A stretch of DNA of 64,000 nt from positions 435,001-499,000 of the forward strand of contig JAEVLN010000023.1 in the NCBI GenBank assembly GCA_018350325.1, read 5' to 3'. Positions 35,661 through 46,835 of this stretch are shown piece by piece. Position 1 is the first letter of the stretch; each line of letters begins with the position of its first letter. A model generated the notes under the pieces. It did no database searches. It was not told where the DNA came from and saw nothing but the letters and a program-made list of their open reading frames with translations. Origin of the DNA: Globodera rostochiensis. Its lineage: Eukaryota > Nematoda > Chromadorea > Rhabditida > Heteroderidae. Both the position numbers and the translations under genes were made by a program.

Positions 35661-36055
35661 ATGGTGAATTCAATATTCACTATCATCTCTAGCGTTGTTT
35701 GCAACGTGTTCTATTGTAATTGCGAACCGTAAATTTTGGTTTTAATTATTTGAAAAGATTAATATCCATTTAAATTTTTTTTCATTTAATATTGTGGCTT
35801 CTTTTTAATTAAAAAAAATCTTTCTTAATGCCCACGTGCGGATTTATAAACTCAAATTTATGGTCTGCCGCCTGAGGAGGGCGCCTGAGGAGGGCATGGG
35901 CAATTTTTTGTCCCTCCCGCTGTTTATTTTCGTTTAACGACCTGTCGCGAGTTTTTGACTACTGATTAATAACACTTTTTCTTTAACGATTTTTTCGAAA
36001 TAAATATAATAGCAGGTTTAGAGCCGCTTATAAATTGCGGCCACACGCATTTTAG
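35661..36055 (+). CDS. Putative two-exon secreted peptide
   Basis: ATG at 35661 opens a signal-peptide-like exon (MVNSIFTIISSVVCNVFYCN) to the donor gtaaat at 35729. An exon at 36013 follows the acceptor aatataatag; in phase it reads RFRAAYKLRPHAF and stops at 36055. The same island is also open in another frame to 36098 (EPLINCGHTHFSLPACKW), and after an internal acceptor in the third (QMEQFEFKSPMSD), so the C-terminus is ambiguous. A GC-rich stretch at 35860-35930 containing a 13-bp direct repeat lies in the intron. Confidence 0.35.
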
Positions 36056-37467
36056 CTTGCCCGCCTGCAAATGGAACAATTTGAATTTAAAAGTCCCATG
36101 AGTGATTAAGAGACCACACGACTATTAATTCGCTATAAACTCATAATATTTTATCGTTATAAAGGGTTTATATATTGTTATTTATTATTTTATAAATAAA
36201 CAAAAGTTTATATAGAGTTATTTATATACAATAAAAAAAACAGCATCATTTTTATTACAAAAAAAAACGTTAAAACACACAAAATTAATTAATTTTGCAT
36301 AGTTTTGACCGAAACTGAAACAAAATTAGGCAGTTACTTGAGAAATGTATGTGTTGGCGTATTATCTAAAAAACTGCTGTCTCAATTGCATTTTTTCAAT
36401 ATTAAATAATTAAAGTATATCTTTATTTTCGTTTATTCGCTCAGTTCCGGATGCATCATAGGACGGTTTCGTCACTCAGTTTAATCGGAATATAATCTAG
36501 GTAATGGAATAATAAAATTCTTCTGAAAAAGAACAAAATCGCAAAAAAAAAGTTTTAAGTGATTTTATTTGAAGTTTTCAGAATGTAATTTAATCAGACT
36601 TAGTCACTCGATGAGGCGAATGGGTTTTTAATATTAATGAATCTTATATTCTTTTATTTTTATGCAATTTTTATTTTATAAAGCAGGATAAAATTATAGA
36701 GATAACTCAGCATTTTTACGTTTCTTAGGCTTAATAATATAAAAAAACATTAATTTTTTGCGTGAATAATTAATATTTTGCGTTTAAACAAAGTTGGTTA
36801 TTTATTGACATTATAAGAATTTTTTTTCACTTTTTATTTTTATAATAAAGTCATCTTTTAAAACTTAATTAGTAGTTGGTTTTTTCAATACATTTTTATT
36901 TCGCTGAATGTGTTTTTTAGTTTTAATTACTGAGAATAAACCATTCCTGAATAAGTTCATAATTTGGTTTGGTGGTATTTCTTAATGCTTTTCCCACAAA
37001 GTTTGCGAGAAAGACGTATTTGAAGGGTGTTGAGACCTGAACTGCTGTTTGCATAAGCATGTGTTTAAGAGATTGCAACTTATCATAACATTTTATTTCT
37101 TTGCATCAGCGCGATGTCCTGTCTCAATAATTGTGTCATTTTTATCTTTTGAATAAAAAATTTATTTCCAAAGATTGTTCAATTTAATTCATATAAAATA
37201 AAACATATTTTACTATTAGTTAATTATAACTACAATCATAATTTAAATTTTCAGTATCTGTTTTTGTTTATTTTTTAATAATCACAAAAATACTATTTTA
37301 AGTTCAAATGAATTGTTAGAATGGCTTTTATAATATTTTATTTGCAAAATATATTTGAAGGACTATTTTAAAAGGGGTTTTCTAAATTTAAAGCTTGGAG
37401 CTCAAAGTTTATATTTTGATTAATTTTGTTTATTATTTATCTATGTTGGCTCTTTTTTCATTTAGAA
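36056..37467. other. T-rich sequence with scattered exon candidates
   Basis: Besides the terminal exon at 36445 listed separately, an acceptor cccacaaag at 37001 opens FARKTYLKGVET to TGA at 37040, and ttctttgcatcag at 37107 opens a short hydrophobic run. Nothing links them. Confidence 0.35.
36445..36495 (+). CDS. Putative terminal exon
   Basis: The acceptor gtttattcgctcag precedes 16 open codons (FRMHHRTVSSLSLIGI) and TAA. A second frame is open for 12 codons. Upstream exons unknown. Confidence 0.25.
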   Translation, partial: FRMHHRTVSSLSLIGI

Positions 37468-37517
37468 ATGCCGTCTGGTAATTCTTGTAGACATTTAAAA
37501 TTCAACCTTTACATATA
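37468..37517 (+). CDS. Putative first exon
   Basis: The acceptor ctcttttttcatttag stands two bases before ATG at 37468, a trans-splice-like arrangement. The exon (MPSGNSCRHLKFNLYI) ends before gtattt. The next strong exon, at 37632, has its own ATG and would create a stop if joined, so I list them apart. Confidence 0.3.
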
Positions 37518-37631
37518 GTATTTGTGAATAGATTTTCATAAAAATAAATTTATGGTAATTTTGATTTGATTTGTTAAACATAAGTGCTTTATTTTCATAA
37601 ACTTGAATTTCTATTAGATTTTTAAATCAGA

Positions 37632-37881
37632 ATGGTCACGGTTTATAAAATTAAATTTGATTTTTATGTATGCAATCAGTGAATTCACGCCTTTTAAATT
37701 TTAAATGATTTTTAGATGGATTGAAATCATTTTTTAGGGTTTTAATCATTATTTTTGAATGTAATTTATATTTTGTAATTGTTAAGTTGGCAGAATTGTT
37801 TGCAGCGCTCTGTGCTCTTTCTTTCTTCTTGATCTTTCAGGGCTTCTAGAAGCTCTTTCGTCATTCTTTGGTTGTAAATAA
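37632..37881 (+). CDS. Putative complete three-exon gene encoding 54 residues
   Basis: ATG at 37632 lies one base after the acceptor tttttaaatcag. Exons 37632-37678 (MVTVYKIKFDFYVCN), 37738-37760 (acceptor atcattttttag; VLIIIFE) and 37787-37881 (GRIVCSALCSFFLLDLSGLL) agree in phase and end at TAA. The product would be hydrophobic with a C-terminal helix, possibly a small membrane peptide. Unrecognised. Confidence 0.45.
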
Positions 37882-39012
37882 AACTGATTTATGTTGCATA
37901 TTGAATTAAAATTACAAGAAACATTAATCATAAGATATTAAAACCTATCATCTTTTAAATAAAAAGATCGTAAAAAAGCACCCCAAATCGAGGGTTTGCA
38001 TAGTTTATTTTAATACTTCTTCATGAATTTTCTCATTGTTTAGCTTTGTCTTAACAATATGTAGATGTTAGCCTGATTGGATAATGAAGTAACATTTGAT
38101 TGATGAACAAATAATATTTTAAACTTTACAAATTACATTAGTAAAGACTTTTAATGCCTGCATTACTTTGTGCTATTTAGAGTATATCTCTTTTGTAAAG
38201 ATTATCATATGAAGTTGAGTTATTAAACACTAAAAATAAAATATCTTAAACAAACTTTAATATTAATAAGTTAAAATGAAATCGATTGAACGATTAACTT
38301 TTTCTACGTAAACCAATTTTTATGCTTAAGAAATAAAATAAAAAAGAATTGGTAAAGCAAACACTGACCCAAAGTCAAAGATTTTTTTAACCTTATGATC
38401 TGTTGTAATGAAGCTTTATAAAATGTTTTAAATTAATTCTTTCAATATTATACTTATTTTTGTTGTTAATCTGCACTGGTATAATTGATTGTTGAACCGA
38501 AATGTTTTTGTTTTTTTCATTGAAAAATCGATTTTAAAGACACTCGATATCATTCAATCACCTGATCATCAAAGTGATATTATTTGAATCAACACATGCC
38601 GATCGAGTGAACTAATTTATTATAAAATATGAACAAAACTGATTGAATGTTTACCTTTTAATTGAGTAAGGAAAGTTGATATTTCAATTTTGGTGTTTTT
38701 AGAAAGTTATCACCAAAAAGTTTATTCATATACTTCTTATAATTAAATATGCCATAATATAAAATAAATAAATTAAAAAACTAGTGTAAAAATAATATAT
38801 TTAATAATATAAATAATAAAATACGAATTAAAAATGACAAATTTAAAACAACATTATCCAAAAAATTAATAAAAAAATTGGTAATTTTGAAAATTCAGTA
38901 TATAGAAACTCTTTTGGAATTATAACCAAAATTTAGATGTGTAAATTCAGACAACAATTTTGAAAAAAACAAATAAATACTACTAACAAATAATTAATAC
39001 GAATCAGAAAAC
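37882..39012. other. Switch from T-rich to A-rich, no exon supported
   Basis: Composition flips near 38.2-38.7 kb. A short GC patch at 38580-38610 has no borders. Nothing else seen. Confidence 0.5.
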
Positions 39013-39048
39013 TGCTTCAAACTCAGATCTATTTATCGGGGGAAGATA
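39013..39048 (-). CDS. Putative internal exon
   Basis: Between the acceptor atatatttacag and the donor gttttc lie 12 codons (YLPPINRSEFEA), starting and ending on codon boundaries, in an otherwise A/T-only setting. Could be a 3' exon of the gene at 39378-39594. Confidence 0.3.
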
Positions 39049-39377
39049 CTGTAAATATATAATTATGCTAAACTACATTTTACATAAAGATACAAAAGTT
39101 TGTCAACATATCTTTATACATATTACATTAAAAAAAATACCATTTATCTCATCTAACAATATTAAAAAACTTTATGTTGACGAAAAGCCCTGAGCCTTGT
39201 TTATTGAAAAATTTGATCAACAGCTTTTAATAGTTTAGAGTTATTTGATAATATTTATGTTCATAGAAATATGACGCATTATCAATTAATCATTGAATTT
39301 TGTAAACGTATTAAGAAAAAAATATAATCACTCAACTTAACAAATGTGTGTCTTAAAATTTTTTCGCTTCATTTAAC

Positions 39378-39594
39378 TTAATAATAAATTATAAAACATA
39401 AAATCCAAGCACAAAACTTTTATCAAAATAAAATACCGAATATTTAAGTAAATAAAAAACGTTGAAAAATACTCAGGATTTTTACAGTGAGATTAAACGA
39501 CTGTAAAACTATATTAAAAACAATACCGGATTTTGGATAAGTCCGAATGCTCCTGCTTTTTTATCGGCATCAAAAGTCGATAGCAGATTTTTGA
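39378..39594 (-). CDS. Putative three-exon unrecognised gene
   Basis: Exon 39594-39527 (acceptor aataatatgtag, donor ccg|gtattg) fills its island with LLSTFDADKKAGAFGLIQNP, strongly protein-like. Exons 39500-39461 (acceptor atatagttttacag; NLTVKILSIFQ) and 39416-39378 (acceptor tttgataaaag; CLDFMFYNLLL) follow in phase. The end is not clear; a stop follows soon after the next acceptor. DADKKAGAF resembles a calcium-binding-loop spacing but is too short to call an EF-hand. Confidence 0.45.
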
Positions 39595-39687
39595 CTACAT
39601 ATTATTTAAATATAAAATTAAGAATGAAAATAATCTCTTCCCTAATTGCGCGTATCAAAAAAGATTATTATCTATTTATTATTAGCG

Positions 39688-40098
39688 TTACAAATTAATA
39701 AACTCCAGATAATCCTAACAAAACTAAATAAATCAATTCAGAAAATATTATTTAAAGATTACATTTTTACAAAACAAAATATTACTTAATTAACAAAGTT
39801 ACAATAACAATAATTCGCAGCGGGTGCCCGAAAGAAATTAACCTTGAATCCAAAGGACTAAAACATTTATTTAAAAAATTAAATTAATGAAAGAAAAAGA
39901 GTAATTTCAAATAGTGAAAGTAATACGGTAAGACAGTCCTTTCCAATGAGCCATGAGACTAAAAGATTATTTAAAAAACAAAAATAAATTATTAAGAATA
40001 AACTATTGACTTTATTATTATTCATTAACGATGAAAATTCAATTTACAAAATAGTAATGCAAATCAATGTGGAATTTCTTGAGAATAAAAAACAAGGC
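39688..40098 (-). CDS. Putative four-exon 3' part of an unrecognised gene
   Basis: Exons 40098-40048 (acceptor cagagcgtttag, donor gtaaat; LFFILKKFHIDLHYYF), 39958-39927 (acceptor aaataatcttttag; SHGSLERTVL), 39857-39809 (acceptor aaatgttttag; LDSRLISFGHPLRII) and 39714-39688 (acceptor ttagttttgttag; DYLEFINL then TAA) agree in phase at all joins and fill their islands. Introns 69-94 bp. Unrecognised; the first exon could be a membrane segment. Confidence 0.45.
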
Positions 40099-40598
40099 CT
40101 AAACGCTCTGCGAAATAATGATGAATAAACTTCTTGTTGACGAGAATGTTTTATTAAATATAAACCAAGGGTCTAAATAAAATTCAACAAAATAATATGA
40201 ATAAATTACTTAATCTATACGCTACTACATGTTATTCATAAAAAAAAGAATAATATTGGAGCTCAAACTTTAACGGAAAAACAATTAGTTCAATAAAAAT
40301 GTTAATCTTGTGGATTATATTTTATTTAAATTACTGATTGATTGGTATGATTTTTTAAATATTTTATAACTTTATTATTAAAAAAAAAAAGAAGATAAAT
40401 CCCTTGAAAATAAAAATTATTTGTATTATTCAAGGTTCATTAATTTATATTTTAATATGTTTTAGTTTATTATTAACAATTTGTTAATTTTCATTAATTT
40501 TTGTTTTTAATTAAATTACTATATAACAAATTTACTACTAATATGTCAAGCATTAATACATTGTTTTTAGAATAGACTAACCAATTAAATTTATGTAG

Positions 40599-40744
40599 TT
40601 TTAAATTTTATTCAATTCTCGTTGAACTGGACACTTCGACATCATCCCATCTCCTGGGTTTCTAGCGCATTTGAATCTGCCCATTTTATTAAAAAAACTT
40701 TTATTTTCTATAACTTTGAAGTTAGTTTGATATGTAATATTTGA
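40599..40744 (+). CDS. Putative long terminal exon
   Basis: After the acceptor aaatttatgtag the frame with two leading bases is open for 47 codons (FIQFSLNWTLRHHPISWVSS, later SAHFIKKTFIFYNFEV) to TGA at 40742, covering the whole GC island. Another frame ending with the donor ctgg|gtttct is open for 19 codons. Tryptophan- and histidine-rich; unrecognised. Confidence 0.4.
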
Positions 40745-40789
40745 GTGTTCTTTTTAAATTAATTTCGAAAAAATATTGAAAACACAGCG

Positions 40790-40876
40790 ATGATATCTTT
40801 TTGTGTTATTAATTTAAATAAATTGTCCTCCGATGCCAATGACTATTTAATTGTTAATTTAGCTTTTAGCAGTTAA
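40790..40876 (+). CDS. Putative 28-residue ORF with trans-splice-like acceptor
   Basis: ATG at 40790 lies two bases after the acceptor attgaaaacacag. The frame reads ISFCVINLNKLSSDANDYLI and ends at TAA. A donor after DYLI (gttaat) would make it a first exon. Unrecognised. Confidence 0.35.
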   Translation: MISFCVINLNKLSSDANDYLIVNLAFSS

Positions 40877-41012
40877 TCTTGCATTAAATTAATTTTTAAA
40901 ATTACTTAATTTTATAAATATAAATATATGGTTTTTTGATAATAAGACTTGTATTGCCTTTTAAATCAATGCAGTTTGAATATGTGTAAGATGCCTCGAA
41001 TTCTCGTTTCAG

Positions 41013-41147
41013 TCTCCAATTCCGAGAAAAAATGCCTATATTTAATTGCTTCGCTTGAATATGTGTGCAGATCCGTTTTATTCTCTTTTCTCCAACTAGA
41101 AAATCGTCTTTATTTAATTGCTTTACGTCTGCAAATTGCACGCATAG
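41013..41147 (+). CDS. Tandemly duplicated exon pair
   Basis: Two successive units, 41013-41074 (acceptor tctcgtttcag) and 41100-41147 (acceptor tttctccaactag, donor atag|gtaatt), share a diverged sequence: LYLIASLEYV in the first and LYLIALRLQI in the second, each preceded by gaatatgtgtg and a tctc-rich tract. The frame is continuous from 40949 to TAA at 41162, so this may instead be one exon with an internal repeat. The minus strand is also open across it. Confidence 0.4.
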
Positions 41148-41599
41148 GTAATTACCCTTACTAATTGTATCTAAACATCGCTGCTGCTGATTAGTTTTTT
41201 TCGATTAGTTCGGCGTACATCGTGTTAAGAAGGATTTGTTTTGCAAATTTTGGCTGTATTTTCATTTTTCAATTTTTTCTTAAAGAAACGTTATTATTTT
41301 AATGATTTGGGGCCGCGGCCATATATATTTAAGTAGAACTTGTAGCCATTTTCTGAATGCAATTTGAAGTTAGAACAATGATCTATAAATTCGTATTTTC
41401 AATTATATTTTGACGCAGAAAGTATTGAACAGATTTCAATTAATTTTGGTTTTTAACTTTTGTTTTATTTTGGGTAAAAGCCGCAATTGAGTACAAAAAT
41501 ATTTATTTTACTTATCATTTATTCACACATTTATATTTGGTCCAATTTGCTTTCCAACAATTTTACAAAGTTTGACGCACCGCCAGCACATCAAATTAA

Positions 41600-41780
41600 T
41601 AGGGCTGCTACTTTTAGGTAAGAAAAATTAGAAAATAGGTACCTAAATAGGTGAGAAAAAAAATCAAAATAGGTACTAAATAGGTACAAAAACCGCGAAA
41701 TAGGTACTAAAATAGGTAAGTAAAAAATTTTATCGAAAAAATTTTAAACACCAAACAAAAAAAGCGTTATAAATAAAAGC
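41600..41780. mobile_element. One-ended hAT-like fragment (aataggta-motif family)
   Basis: Starts TAGGGCTGCTACTTTTAGG and is filled with aaataggta words; related words continue at 42150-42170 and, inverted, at 44883-44985. The inverse terminus is not seen. Confidence 0.5.
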
Positions 41781-42559
41781 ATATTTTGGGGTTTTGAGCA
41801 TATTTCGAGCATATTCTGCCTTTGACCGAAAATTTGGAAAAATAGGCCTAAAATTCATCGTTTCACACTGTTTATAAAATAATTATATTTAACAATAGCC
41901 TTTTAGTCATTTTCGAAAAAAAAATCAATATACCGAAATTTTTTCAATTTTCCAAAACTACTAAAATAATACGCAAAATCTACTTAATATGTTAAAAAAA
42001 AATTAAGTATTTGCAAATTAGAGCACTAAAAGTGCCATTTTTCGGTGCTATTTGGGTCTTTTGGTGCATATTTTGGGCTTTTTTGCCATTTTCACCAAAA
42101 TTATATTAAAAAATTCAACCTGAAAATAGTTAACAAAAAGGTCGAAATCGGTAGAAAAATAGGTATCTGAATAATCTGTGTGTAATATAAAGTTTTCCTT
42201 ATATGTTAAGAAATTGAAACTGGAAATGCTCTCCTCCTAACCAAATCCGCATTTAATATGTTTAGACCTAAAATTTTGGTAAATGATAAAAATAATTTGT
42301 TACTTTATTATAATTTTTCGGGGTTAATTTTCACAAGAGTTGTAAAGTTTTTTAAATTTAATTTTCTTTAAATACAATGTTTTAATTTAAGTTGGAATAA
42401 ATACTTTGATTTTTAAAAAATTAATGTATCTTGTTTTTAACGCTTTAAGAATATTTATTAATTCAATAATGCAGCTTTTTTTTTGTTGCTTCTAGCTTAT
42501 CATTATTATTTCAAATTGTAAATTTAATAAAAAATTCAATTTGGCAAATGCATTGGAAG

Positions 42560-42996
42560 ACATAATCAAGTCGGTTTTTTACTCGGTGTCTTCGATTGCT
42601 TCTCCACCCACATGATTACGCGCATGAACATTCGCGTCTTATTTATGTTAGTCATAATAGGTTCTACTAGATTGCTTTTGAGCTGTTTATTTTTTTGCTG
42701 TAAGTAATCAAATTGTTTTTGTATTTTAAAAACTGTTAAATTAAGTCTATTTATATTCACATTTTTTCTTTAATATTTTATTTGAAACAATCGGTTAACT
42801 TTAAACTTCTAAATTCATCTTGTTTTAAACATAGGTTTTGTATTCCAGGCTTCTTAGGAAAACGTTGACATAAAAATTTATTATCAAATTAGTACATCTT
42901 TATTCTGTTTGGGCGCAATCAAAAATTGCTGTCCAGCCTAACAACCCAATTGGAAACATTTATTGTTCAAAACAAGTAACTGGTTCAATTCTTTAA
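42560..42996 (+). CDS. Putative three-exon membrane protein, 5' end missing
   Basis: Exon 42560-42703 (donor gtaatc) is open for 47 codons and holds a membrane helix (NIRVLFMLVIIGSTRLLLSC, then LFFCC). Exon 42835-42863 (acceptor gttttaaacatag; FCIPGFLGK) and exon 42893-42996 (acceptor ttattatcaaattag; LYSVWAQSKIAVQPNNPIGN, ends TAA) join in phase. The first acceptor (cattggaag) is weak and the minus strand is open as well. Two or more membrane segments are likely. No family recognised. Confidence 0.5.
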
Positions 42997-43653
42997 ATTT
43001 TAAAAATAATGAAAATTTACCTTATTTGTATTTTTATAATTATTCAATTAGGTAAAAAAAGCTTTTAATAATAATTAATGGTTAACTTTTTAACAAATTT
43101 CAAACAAGACAATTTTTTTTATTTTTAATTATTAAATTATTTATAGGTTTAGTAAAACATCAGGAATAGCAAATTGTAAAATAATGTCGATCATGATTTA
43201 TAAAAAATAAATTATTTAAAATTTTATTAGTCGAAGATTTATTAATATTTAAAACATTTTGGTTTTCTTCGATTATTCGATTTTTATAGTAAAATAATTG
43301 CTTTATTTTGACAATTACTAAACTATAAAAAGATATATTTACTAAACTTATTAAATATTAATTATTATTTTTGAAAGTTCACTAATTGGGAGCATTTAAA
43401 TTATTGATCAATATTATATCTATAAAATTTTATAAAAAAATTCAACAAATTGAGTTTAAAAAATGATTAAATTTTGGAATTAATGAAATAATATCATTAC
43501 TTTTAAATTGTAAGTTGCCAGTAAAAATAATAAAATTAATGTAACTTTACAAAATGATCAAGATAATAGTAAAGATTAAACATTTATAATCATTTTAATT
43601 TTTTATTAAAAAATTTGCCATCCAAGATTCAATTCAACGTAATTTCGTATTGA
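42997..43653. other. A/T runs only, composition flips to A-rich near 43.4 kb
   Basis: No GC-richer island or exon border pair is visible. Confidence 0.6.
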
Positions 43654-43728
43654 TTAATGCTTGAATGTCAAGAATGACGTGATGCAAGAGATTCTGGCCG
43701 CGAAGTTTGGCCAAAGCCCAGACTTAAT
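43654..43728 (-). CDS. Putative terminal exon, strand uncertain
   Basis: On minus, the acceptor tttaccgaag precedes 24 open codons (IKSGLWPNFAARISCITSF) and TAA. On plus the same island reads VMQEILAAKFGQSPDLIF and ends at the good donor ttcg|gtaaaa, which is equally protein-like but has no acceptor. I follow the A-rich block and the acceptor. Confidence 0.3.
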   Translation of the reverse strand: MKSGLWPNFAARISCITSFLTFKH

Positions 43729-44246
43729 CTTCGGTAAAATTTGATTTCCTAAATTAACAAAAAAATAAAAAAATGAAATTAAAAATTAAAAATTAATTTT
43801 ATAATTTATTGCAATTTATTAGTTTCTGTAGCAAATAAAATTTTTAATAAAATTTATAAGATTTTAAATCACCCAAACAATTTAATTGTATAGTCATAAG
43901 GAAATATTACTTGTTAAACCAAAATAATGAAAACTTTTTATTATTTATAAGTTTTATTTTACATACAAAAATTTGCAACCTTTAAAATTAATTTGCTTTA
44001 ATAAATCCAAATAAATCAATAACTATAAATAAAATAAATTATTAATAATTGACCTATAAAGAAATTAAGTTGTTTTAATAAAAAACAATTAAAATATTTT
44101 TTAATTATAAAAATTGTTAAGATTTAACTCTATAGAGAAGTATACAATTAATGCATACTAAACTTTTTTATATTTTTTGCTTGTTGTTACTCCAAATTTA
44201 ATAATGCAATCCGGAAAAACATGTACAGCACCTAAAAAACAGTTCC

Positions 44247-44393
44247 TTAATTGATATTGAAAAAATATTGAAAATAATATAGACTGAAACCCGATACAAG
44301 AAAACCGGGAAGATCTACGGCATTGTCTCCGTCGGGATTATTTTTAATTAGACAACAAGGCGTTTGTGATGCCGAGGGAGTTGATTTAAACAT
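44247..44393 (-). CDS. Putative 48-residue ORF
   Basis: ATG at 44393 opens a continuous frame to TAA at 44247: a serine/proline start with a CC pair, then KNNPDGDNAVDLPGFLVSG and an aromatic tail. The GC-rich part (44290-44390) is fully covered. Possible internal donors exist (cttcccg|gtttt). Unrecognised; reads like the C-terminal part of a larger protein or a small complete one. Confidence 0.45.
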   Translation of the reverse strand: MFKSTPSASQTPCCLIKNNPDGDNAVDLPGFLVSGFSLYYFQYFFNIN

Positions 44394-44550
44394 ATCATTT
44401 GTATAAAAATATTTTTATTAAATAATTAATTTAAGTTATTTATTAATAAAAAAAATTAATTAAACAGATAGATCTTTAAAATGATTTATAAATTACTAAA
44501 TGAAAAGATAAAAAATGTTTTAACACAAAATTATTTGTTTAAATAAAAGA

Positions 44551-44717
44551 CTATCCCTGAATTGCTTCTTGCGCTTCTAGCGCAATTTCTAGCTGGCTGG
44601 AAAAAGCTGCCGAGATCACCAGCTTTAATTTTTAGAAGATTAGTTAAAAAATTGTAATTAAAAAAAACATTCAAATTTAACATTTCGAAATAATTCAATC
44701 GGGAAACGCTCAAACAT
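44551..44717 (-). CDS. Putative complete two-exon gene encoding 35 residues
   Basis: ATG at 44717 opens MFERFPIELFRN to 44682, ending on a codon before gttaaa. The second exon, 44622-44551, after ctaaaaattaaag, reads ISAAFSSQLEIALEAQEAIQ and stops at TAG: an acidic, helical C-terminus. The second exon fills a GC island. A longer frame across the region also exists but is driven by A/T codons. Confidence 0.4.
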
Positions 44718-44882
44718 GTAAGGATGCGTTACAAAGACAATTATCAACCTTTAAAAACTCATAAAATAAAGAAGCCATAAATAAACAAATTTACTACATA
44801 AATGAAAAAGTGAATGACGGAGATCAATAAATGGGTAAAAAATTGGAAAGCATAAAGAGCTTATTTTGAAAATGAGCCACTT

Positions 44883-44985
44883 TTTCTCACCTACCTATTT
44901 AATTGCCTATTTTGAGATTTTTCGAGCCTACCTAAATAGCAAAAATCAAAAAATTACCTATCAGTATAAAAAGGTAAGGAAACAA
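44883..44985. mobile_element. Fragment related to the element at 41600
   Basis: Contains tcacctacctatttaat, cctacctaaatag and attacctatcag, the inverse of the aataggta words at 41.6 kb. No ends or target duplication. Confidence 0.4.
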
Positions 44986-45188
44986 AACATTTTGGATGTA
45001 ATTAATTATGAAATGTGAGAGACGTTAGAATTGAAAAACATAAAAATTGAATTAAGAATCGGTTTATTGAATATGTAAATTAACAGCGTTCCCATTATCT
45101 TGCATAAAATTTTAAAAATTAAAAAAAATAAATTATAAAAAAGATTGACATACTAGCAAATTCAATCAAATTACACAATTAATTATTA

Positions 45189-45247
45189 TTACTTCGCAAC
45201 CAGACATGAATGTACTTTCATTTTGCAAGAGAGGCAACCGTGATGCA
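45189..45247 (-). CDS. Putative terminal exon, cysteine-rich
   Basis: After the acceptor tgtgactgtgag the frame with two leading bases reads HHGCLSCKMKVHSCLVAK and ends at TAA. It is phase-compatible with the exon ending at 46368, which leaves one base, although an exon at 45734 would have to be skipped. Confidence 0.35.
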
Positions 45248-45686
45248 CTCACAGTCACATCGTTAATGGAAAAAATTAAAAATTAATAAAGCAGGAAGAT
45301 TATTTAAACTCACCATATTTAAGCAACCCAAAATCTAATAATAATTCAGCAAAAAATAAAGGTTTGTACTGTTATATAAACAGCAGCTAAATTAATCGCT
45401 CTTTTCTATATTTAAAAAAATAATGTGGAAGAAAAATATTGTTTTGAATAATAACTTGATTAAAAAATTGATTATCCGATTATTAATTTACAAACGCAAA
45501 TAAACAAACAAAATAAAATATTAAATCTTGAACCACCATTAATATCAGTTAATTAAAATTTTAGCAAAATAATTTTTCAGGTATAAAAAAATTTTTTAAA
45601 TAAATAATATTTTCTCAATATATATTTTTTTTGTTAATTTAATACAGTTTTATGTTTATAGAAAAATTAAAACACTCAATAATTAC

Positions 45687-45734
45687 AGAGACGGAGGGAG
45701 GGTTAGTAGGCAGTTTGTCCGACGAGCCGTGCTG
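45687..45734 (-). CDS. Putative internal exon
   Basis: Sixteen codons (QHGSSDKLPTNPPSVS) lie between the acceptor taatttgtgag and the good donor gtaatt, starting and ending on codon boundaries; a disordered, serine/proline-rich stretch. A sharp island in A/T sequence. Confidence 0.35.
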
Positions 45735-46367
45735 CTCACAAATTAATATTAATTTCACACAATTTTTCATTTTTTATTATCCACTAAATTTAAAGGTATG
45801 ATCTGAAAAAATTATCATAAAAATAATTATAATAAATCCGAAATTAAAATAGAAAAATCGCTGTTATCATAGTATAAAATTTTAAATATATATTGCAAAA
45901 TCGAATAACACCCAATTAATTTCTTAAATTAAGTGGTAATTATATAACTTAAATAATTGAAAAAATTATTTAAGAAAAATAAAGAAATTTATAAATTACT
46001 AAAAATCTCTGCCAATATTTTATTTCTTAATAAAATTCAAGAAAATACGAACAAGTTTAACAACCAACTAAATAGACACCAGAGCGAAAGCAAAACTCTT
46101 ATCAAAAACAATAAAGTTAAAATTCTAAATCACTTAAATACCCATTAAATTTAAAATCCAAAATACTTAACGAGAATATTAATAGAATAATATAGCCAAT
46201 AATCCATTAATATAAAATAATTAGTATTTTCAATAGATATAATTTTCTATAAATTTTTAACGAAATAAAATAAAAAGAAATTATATTATTAAGAAAAACA
46301 AATAAAAAGAATAATTTAGTCAATTATTAATCAATAGAAAAGAGTATTTTTATATGTTAAATATTAC

Positions 46368-46537
46368 CTAAAATTGTTTGAAGCCGTGTACGAGAACTAA
46401 GCCGCACCATTCCTTCGTACTTTAACTTTGTGCATTTAATAACTTTATTTAGCGCAAAGCTTCGTTGACAATTTGCCTGCAAAATGAGAGACACCCACAA
46501 CGGCGCATATAATTGCGCTAGCATCGCGCCCACGAGG
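46368..46537 (-). CDS. Putative long internal exon
   Basis: A 170-bp exon with acceptor aactgtggccag and donor ttttag|gtaata is open for 56 codons. It starts with a membrane-helix-like run (MLAQLYAPLWVSLILQANC) and continues basic (KCTKLKYEGMVRLSSRTRL). The frame stays open about 60 bp upstream of the acceptor, so the exon may be longer. This is one of the longest open GC-richer stretches of the left 58 kb. Unrecognised. Confidence 0.45.
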
Positions 46538-46761
46538 CTGGCCACAGTTTGATGTTGTGGACAGATTAATGAGGATTTAGAAAACGATAAAAATCAAATT
46601 AATACAATAATTAATTAAACTAGGTACACACAGAAACCTAGGTAATGCTATTATTTATTAAAAATATTTTTTGCAGTATAATTAATTACTGAATAAAGAC
46701 ACCAATGCTTTTCACGGAAAATATGCACACAATTTCACGGAAAAGTACGAAAGATGATTAC

Positions 46762-46835
46762 TCAAAAACAACCGCTGTCTGCAGAACTGAATTGCAAGCC
46801 GCAAAGGGTGTCAAAACAAGAATTTATGATCAATC
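46762..46835 (-). CDS. Putative terminal exon
   Basis: The acceptor tatttcattaaag precedes 23 codons (INSCFDTLCGLQFSSADSG) and TGA, covering the island. Alternatively an internal acceptor (ggcttgcaattcag) with donor gtaatc gives a short exon. Confidence 0.3.
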
